In this document: positions 57,513 to 64,000 of the stretch, one piece after another | Position numbering within the stretch: position 1 is the stretch's first letter | How the letters are laid out: the number at the start of each line of letters is the position of its first letter | Assembly (NCBI GenBank): GCA_963842505.1 | Contig: CAWJGZ010000002.1 | Span: forward strand, 248,001-312,000 | Reading direction: 5' to 3' | DNA: 64,000 bases | Source: PALSA-129 sp963842505 | GTDB taxonomy: Bacteria; Acidobacteriota; Terriglobia; Bryobacterales; Bryobacteraceae | The notes under the pieces: generated by a model | What the model was told of the DNA's origin: nothing | Databases searched by the model: none | The model's input: the letters and a program-made list of their open reading frames with translations, nothing else | Program-made: the position numbers and the translations under genes

Positions 57513-57602
57513 TTGGGGCCACTGCGCGACCGCGCGAAGATATTCGCGCCTCTGTCGGGGCCGCAACCGTTCAGAAACGGTTCCAAGACTGCTACCTCAC
57601 TG

Positions 57603-57836
57603 TTACCTCGTCGCAGCGCTGGCCAGCGCCCGGTGATCCCGGCTGAGTTGGACGATCAAGGTGCGGAGTTGTTCCGCAGCGACGATCTTAGTCTCCCTGC
57701 CGTTGAGGAAGACGGTGGGCGTGGCATGGATGTCGTTGTCATTGGCGAACTGAATTTCACGGTCGATGGCGGCCTTGGTTCCCGGTTGCGTGAGGCAGGC
57801 TTGGAATTTGGCAAGGTCGCCTCCGTGCGGAGACTA
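57603..57836 (-). pseudogene. Remnant of a DsbA/thioredoxin-fold protein
   Basis: The minus strand reads SPHGGDLAKFQACLTQPG, then REIQFANDNDIHATPTVFLNG (conserved cis-Pro segment ATPT) and a C-terminal helix ending at TAA 57603-57605. This is the C-terminal half of a DsbA-like or VKOR-associated thioredoxin domain. An in-frame TAG at 57834-57836 cuts it just before the conserved block, and the CxxC half is not found. The surrounding 57513-58126 (614 bp) holds nothing else that I can support; a frame continuing upstream to 58019 gives no recognisable domain. Confidence 0.55.
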
Positions 57837-58126
57837 TTTCTCAGCGGCGGCCGACACGCCTGAACCAGTGCAGTGCGCCTGCCCGGCACGCCGGGATCTC
57901 GTCCACGCATCTCCGTCATTCTCCCCGACGGTCATCCGGCGGTGGAAGTTCGCCCTCATGAAGCACAGGGCATCATCAATGCCGTGATCCAGAACGGCGC
58001 TTTGGCAGGCAATCATCACCTCGATCCCCGTAACGCGAAATGCTCGGTGATAACTTACGCCAGAATCCGGTGGAATTCAATAGTCAAAAAATAAGTGGTC
58101 CGGAGAGGCTCGCTTCCCGCCAGGCA

Positions 58127-59560
58127 CTAATACGCCGCCCCGCCGGCCGCCAGCGGCTTCTGGCGGATCTCCAGGCAGCCACGGCCGGTGGGCAACATCT
58201 TACCCGGGTTAAGCCTTCCTTGCGGGTCGAACAACCGCTTCAACCGCCCCATCATATCCAGCGTGTCAGGCGGAAACTGCTTGCTCATCAGCTCGTTCTT
58301 TTCCATGCCAACGCCGTGCTCGCCGGTGATCGAGCCGCCGGCTTCCACGCAGTACGCGAGTATCTCTTCCCCCGCGGCGCGCGCCCGTTCCAACTCGCCC
58401 GGCTTGCGCGCATCGAACAGGATGATCGGGTGCATATTGCCGTCGCCGGCGTGAAAGATATTGCTGATAGTCAACCCGCGCCGTTCGGCCACCTCGCCGA
58501 TAAACCGCAACGTCGGCACAATCTTAGTGCGCGGCACCACGCCATCCTGCACATAGTAAGTCGGACTCACGCGGCCCACCGCGCCGAAGGCGTTCTTACG
58601 GCCCTTCCATAGCAGGTCGCGCTCCTCCGCGGTCTGCGCCACGCGAAATTCGCGCGCTGCGCACTCCACGCAGGCCGCGCGAATCTGCCCCACCTGTTCT
58701 TCCACCACCTCGGACGGGCCTTCGAGTTCGATCAACAGAACCGCCGACGCGTCCATGGGGTAGCCCGCGTGCGTGGCCTCTTCCACCATCCGCAGCATCA
58801 CCCCATCCAGCATCTCGACGGCCACCGGAGTGATGGCGCGGGCGGTGATCTCAGTCACCGTGCGGCCGGCGTCCTCGTTGGAATCGTATACGGCCAGAAT
58901 GGTTTTGACGGCTTCCGCCTTGTGCATCAACCGGATCGTCACCTTGGTCACCAGCGCCATGGTGCCTTCCGACCCGGTCAGCAGCCCCGTGAGGTCGTAT
59001 CCCGGCAAGTCGGCTTCCTTGCCGCCGGTCTCGATCACGCTGCCGTCCGCGAGCACCAGTTCCAGGCCCATCACGTGATTAGTGGTGACACCGTGGGCCA
59101 GCGTATGCGGGCCGCCGGCGTTTTCCGCCACGTTGCCGCCAATCGTGCAGGCGCGCTGGCTGGAAGGGTCAGGCGCGAAGAAAAGGCCGTCGCGCTCCAC
59201 CGCTAGCGTGACATCCAGGTTCACCACGCCGGGTTCCACCACGGCGCGCTCGTTTTCCAGGTCGAGCTCCACAATCCGGTTCATGCGGGCGAACCCGATC
59301 AGGATGCCGCCTTCACGCGGAATCGCGCCGCCGGAAAGTCCGGTGCCCGCTCCACGGCCCACCGCCGGCAGTTGGAATTCCCCCGCGATCTTCACAATGG
59401 CGGCCACATCCGCCGTGGTGCGCGGAAACACCACAAGATCGGGCCGGTGTTTTTCTTGCGAGCCGTCGTATTCGTAGAGCGCCAGATCCTCCGGCCGGTC
59501 CAGATAGCCGCTCTTGCCCACCAGCGCCGCGATGCGTTCGGTCGAACCAGCCGGCAGCAT
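58127..59560 (-). CDS. glcD: FAD-linked oxidase, glycolate oxidase GlcD-like
   Basis: A 477-aa enzyme with a PCMH-type FAD-binding domain (VVFPRTTADVAAIVKIA, GRGAGTGLSGGAIP, CTIGGNVAENAGGPHTL) and the FAD-oxidase C-terminal domain (FHAGDGNMHP, GEHGVGMEKN, HRL-like RLFDPQGRLNPGKM). It oxidises 2-hydroxy acids such as glycolate or D-lactate. GlcE and GlcF genes are not adjacent. The gene follows the GalU gene on the minus strand with a 2-bp gap. The exact substrate cannot be set from the sequence. Confidence 0.88.
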   Translation of the reverse strand: MLPAGSTERIAALVGKSGYLDRPEDLALYEYDGSQEKHRPDLVVFPRTTADVAAIVKIAGEFQLPAVGRGAGTGLSGGAIPREGGILIGFARMNRIVELDLENERAVVEPGVVNLDVTLAVERDGLFFAPDPSSQRACTIGGNVAENAGGPHTLAHGVTTNHVMGLELVLADGSVIETGGKEADLPGYDLTGLLTGSEGTMALVTKVTIRLMHKAEAVKTILAVYDSNEDAGRTVTEITARAITPVAVEMLDGVMLRMVEEATHAGYPMDASAVLLIELEGPSEVVEEQVGQIRAACVECAAREFRVAQTAEERDLLWKGRKNAFGAVGRVSPTYYVQDGVVPRTKIVPTLRFIGEVAERRGLTISNIFHAGDGNMHPIILFDARKPGELERARAAGEEILAYCVEAGGSITGEHGVGMEKNELMSKQFPPDTLDMMGRLKRLFDPQGRLNPGKMLPTGRGCLEIRQKPLAAGGAAY

Positions 59561-59562
59561 AT

Positions 59563-60447
59563 TTATAGCTTCAGACCCTTCAAATACTCGCGGAACGGGC
59601 CACCGAGGTCCCGCCGCCGCAGCGCGAATTCCACCGTGGCCTTCAGGAATCCGAGCTTGTCTCCGGCGTCGTAGCGCGTGCCTTCGAAGCGGTAGGCGTA
59701 GATTGGCCGGTTGCGCAACAGGTGTTTCAGCGCGTCGGTGAGCTGGATCTCTCCGCCCGAACCGGAATCGATGGCCTGCAACGATTCGAAGATCTCCGGC
59801 GTCAGGACGTAGCGCCCGATGATTGCCAGGTTCGATGGCGCGTCCTCAGCCTTGGGCTTCTCCACCAGGTTGCGGATGCGGTAGACCCGGTCGTGCGCAC
59901 CGTTGTGCGCCACCGGCTCGGCGTCAATCGCGCCGTAGGCGGGAATGTTCTCGCGCGGCACTTCCATCACCGCCAGCACCGGCGCCCCGAAGAAGCTGTG
60001 GATGTCCAGCAGTTGCCGCAAGCAAGGCGTCTCCGCCTCGATCACGTCGTCGGCCAGCACCACCGCAAAAGGCTCCTGCCCCACCAGCGCGGAAGCGCGC
60101 AACACGGCATGTCCCAATCCCAGCGCCTCCTTCTGCCGGACGTAGGAAACATCGATCATGTCGGAGATGCCGCGCACAATCGCCAGCAAATCCTTTTTGC
60201 CGCGCATCTCCAGCAGGTTTTCCAGCTCAAAGCTCACATCGAAGTGATCTTCGATGGCCGATTTGCCGCGGCCGGTCACGATAATAATATTCTGGATACC
60301 CGAATGGACCGCCTCTTCCACCCCGTACTGGATGATGGGCTTGTCCACGATCGGCAACATTTCCTTGGGTTGAGCCTTGGTAGCGGGAAGAAATCGCGTG
60401 CCCAGTCCCGCGGCTGGGAATACAGCCTTGCGCACTTTGGCGGTCAT
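59563..60447 (-). CDS. galU: UTP-glucose-1-phosphate uridylyltransferase
   Basis: A 294-aa nucleotidyltransferase with the start KAVFPAAGLGTRFLPATKA, PKEMLPIVDKPIIQYGVEE, VVLADDVIE and the late VEKPKAEDAPSNLAIIGRY and GTRYDAGDKLGFLKA, all diagnostic of GalU. It makes UDP-glucose for cell-surface polysaccharides. It is transcribed divergently from the ferredoxin gene and precedes the GlcD gene by 2 bp. Confidence 0.95.
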   Translation of the reverse strand: MTAKVRKAVFPAAGLGTRFLPATKAQPKEMLPIVDKPIIQYGVEEAVHSGIQNIIIVTGRGKSAIEDHFDVSFELENLLEMRGKKDLLAIVRGISDMIDVSYVRQKEALGLGHAVLRASALVGQEPFAVVLADDVIEAETPCLRQLLDIHSFFGAPVLAVMEVPRENIPAYGAIDAEPVAHNGAHDRVYRIRNLVEKPKAEDAPSNLAIIGRYVLTPEIFESLQAIDSGSGGEIQLTDALKHLLRNRPIYAYRFEGTRYDAGDKLGFLKATVEFALRRRDLGGPFREYLKGLKL

Positions 60448-60543
60448 CTACTACAGTTTGGTGCCGCAATGGCCCCGTTGGCAACTGATGAATTTGTGTT
60501 TCCGCGGCCCTTGTGTTATTTATATGTACCTGGGACAACAGCA

Positions 60544-60804
60544 ATGGCATACGTTATAGCAGAACCCTGCATCGGCACCAAGGACACCGCCTGCGTCGAC
60601 GCCTGCCCGGTCGACTGCATTCATCCGAAGAAAGATGAGCCCAACCACGCGGAAGCGGAGATGCTTTACATCGACCCGGTGGAATGCATCGATTGCGGCG
60701 CGTGTGTTCCGGTTTGCCCGGTTTCGGCGATCTTCGCGCTCGACGATCTCCCCGAAAAGTGGCAAAGCTTCACGGCTAAAAACGCCGCGTACTACGGCCG
60801 CTAG
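60544..60804 (+). CDS. Ferredoxin, two 4Fe-4S (or 3Fe-4S/4Fe-4S) clusters
   Basis: An 86-aa ferredoxin. It begins AYVIAEPCIGTKDTACVDACPVDC (in two parts: CIGTKDTACVDACPVDC and the lead) and continues CIDCGACVPVCPVSAIF. The first motif has the wider spacing of FdxA-type seven/eight-iron ferredoxins and the second is a regular CxxCxxCxxxCP. ATG 60544 is chosen; the longer upstream frame runs antisense through galU and is spurious. It would be a low-potential electron carrier and could in principle serve RACo-type reactivation. Confidence 0.92.
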   Translation: MAYVIAEPCIGTKDTACVDACPVDCIHPKKDEPNHAEAEMLYIDPVECIDCGACVPVCPVSAIFALDDLPEKWQSFTAKNAAYYGR

Positions 60805-60858
60805 CGCACCGGCTTCCGTGGGGCGGCTCTTTTCCTGGGCGCTACGCCAGGCCGCGCC

Positions 60859-61222
60859 TCACGGCCGGTAGGTCGCAAAAGCCGTGTCGGTTTCCCATAG
60901 CCGAACGGAACTTAGCCGCACGCCTTCGCGTGTCGTCAATCCCCGGCACACCTCATCATAAATGTACTTAGCCATGTTTTCGGCCGAGGGGTTGAGCGCG
61001 TCGAACGGCGGAATCTCGTTCAGCCACTGATGATCCATGCGGTCCAGCACGCTGTGGACCACGCGTTTCAATTCCACGAAATCCACCAGCAGACCGATCG
61101 AATCCAGATTCGCGCCTTCCAGCGTAACGTGGCAGCGGTAGTTGTGGCCGTGCACGTTCTCGCACTTGCCTTTGTAGTTGCGCAGCGCGTGACCGGCCGC
61201 GAATGTCTCTTCAATGGTCACT

Positions 61223-61230
<8 letters not shown>
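60859..61230 (-). CDS. queD: 6-carboxytetrahydropterin synthase (QueD/PTPS family)
   Basis: A 123-aa T-fold enzyme. Zinc ligands are the His in FAAGHAL and the two His in NVHGHNYR; the catalytic Cys is in GKCENVHGH; LDRMDHQWLNE and PSAENMAKYI are conserved. It acts in queuosine precursor synthesis. The gene overlaps the end of the upstream helicase gene by 8 bp on the same strand. Other que genes are not in the window. Confidence 0.93.
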
Positions 61231-63154
<1,924 letters not shown>

Positions 63155-63257
63155 CGGGATGCTTTGATTTTAGCAAGGGGATTGCATACGCCAGGAAGCT
63201 ATGGATTTACGGTCACTCTTTCTCTGTTACGCACCCGCCCTGCTATCATTAAGTCTC

Positions 63258-64000
63258 ATGTCCCATGCCATTCCCACAGTCGTCATTGTGGGCAGGCCCA
63301 ACGTTGGAAAGTCCACTCTCTTCAATCGCATTACTGGGCAGCGGCGCGCGATCGTCGGCGATGAGCCCGGCATCACGCGCGACCGCATCCACGGGCTTGC
63401 CGAACACGCGGGCCGCCGCTTTGAGCTGATCGATACCGGCGGCATCGTGATCCACGACCAGGAGTACATTCCCGCGCAGATTCTTCACCAGGCGGAAATG
63501 GTCCTGGAGAACGCCGCGCACATCATCTTCCTGGTAGATGGCAATGCCGAAATCACCGCCTCCGACCGCGACCTTGCCTCCATGCTCCGCAAGCTCGGCA
63601 AGCCCGTGACGCTGGCGGTCAACAAGATCGATTCCGCCGGGCGGGAGGTGCTGGCCCACGAGTTTCACGAACTCGGAATCCCCGGCGTCTGCCCCATCTC
63701 GTCCGAACACGGCACCGGTATCGATGCCCTGCTGGACCGTGTCACGGAAGGTTTCTCCACCGAACCGCCCGAAGAGGCGCCGGCGGAAACCGGCATCAAA
63801 GTGGCCATCATCGGCCGCCCCAACGTGGGCAAATCGACACTGCTCAACACGCTCACCGGCCAGGAGCGCGCCATCGTTTCGCCCGTCGCCGGAACCACCC
63901 GCGACGCGGTGGACGAAAGGGTGATCCGCGATGGCGTGGAATATGTGTTCGTCGACACGGCCGGCATTCGCCGCAAAGGCAAGACCAAGGGCATGGCCGA
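63258..64000 (+). CDS. der: GTPase Der (EngA), N-terminal part (cut by window edge)
   Basis: An open frame from ATG 63258 to the end of the window (247 codons). It has two tandem GTPase domains: the first with VGRPNVGKST, DEPGITRDR, DTGG and NKID, the second with IGRPNVGKST, GTTRDAVDE and DTAGIRRKGKTKG. Der acts in 50S ribosome maturation. The second G domain's end and the KH-like domain lie beyond the window. Confidence 0.95.
   Translation, partial: MSHAIPTVVIVGRPNVGKSTLFNRITGQRRAIVGDEPGITRDRIHGLAEHAGRRFELIDTGGIVIHDQEYIPAQILHQAEMVLENAAHIIFLVDGNAEITASDRDLASMLRKLGKPVTLAVNKIDSAGREVLAHEFHELGIPGVCPISSEHGTGIDALLDRVTEGFSTEPPEEAPAETGIKVAIIGRPNVGKSTLLNTLTGQERAIVSPVAGTTRDAVDERVIRDGVEYVFVDTAGIRRKGKTKGMA

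Noticed and set aside
59722..60543. Plus-strand extension of the ferredoxin frame across galU
   Set aside because: It is antisense to the well-conserved galU gene and has no recognisable domain; the ferredoxin begins at ATG 60544.

Overview
The window looks like a chromosomal segment of an Acidobacteriota bacterium, most likely near Solibacter/Bryobacteraceae. The reasons are high GC, two Oar-like TonB-dependent receptors with N-terminal carboxypeptidase-regulatory domains, a Ser/Thr kinase fused to TolB-like propellers, a PEP-CTERM protein, a MacAB-type exporter and many plant-polysaccharide enzymes. This assignment is inferred from gene content only.

Layout. 1-5.0 kb: end of a PEGA-domain protein, a cobalamin-binding radical SAM protein and a membrane Ser/Thr kinase. 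5.1-8.4 kb: a compact four-gene ribosomal-peptide cluster: a 74-aa Cys/Ser/Thr peptide, an APH-fold kinase, a HopA1-family protein and a stand-alone LanC-like cyclase. This is the enzyme set of a class V-like lanthipeptide pathway. 8.5-17.4 kb: an M61 peptidase, a hypothetical Tat-type exported protein between two imperfect repeats, an IS remnant, a MacAB-type exporter whose adaptor gene seems frameshifted, decayed genes and a peroxiredoxin. 17.7-33.8 kb: one long co-directional array. It starts with an enolase-superfamily dehydratase and a complete corrinoid methyltransferase cassette (URO-D-type methyltransferase, corrinoid protein, RACo-like activator, MetH-activation-like protein, homocysteine methyltransferase), then an SDR, and runs with only 10 bp of spacing into a GH67 alpha-glucuronidase, a CE7 acetylxylan esterase, a GH3 enzyme with PA14 and a ROK regulator. 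34-47 kb: a TonB receptor gene broken by three 1-nt insertions, a tandem 250-bp repeat, a LacI regulator, a well-formed promoter/operator and an intact TonB receptor, then a large secreted esterase-like protein and a PEP-CTERM protein. 47.4-57.5 kb: a lower-GC HisD-like/SDR pair, a cytoplasmic GH3, a GPH symporter, a GH10 xylanase and a GH115 alpha-glucuronidase. 57.6-64 kb: a DsbA-like relic and housekeeping genes (GlcD, GalU, ferredoxin, QueD, DinG-like helicase, Der).

How it fits together. The central theme is acetylated (4-O-methyl)glucuronoxylan use: outer-membrane uptake, deacetylation, removal of glucuronate side chains, backbone cleavage, import and xylosidase action. The corrinoid cassette lies directly upstream of the alpha-glucuronidase gene in the same array. 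My main hypothesis is that it removes the methyl group from 4-O-methylglucuronate and passes it through B12 to homocysteine. The second notable system is the split-enzyme lanthipeptide cluster.
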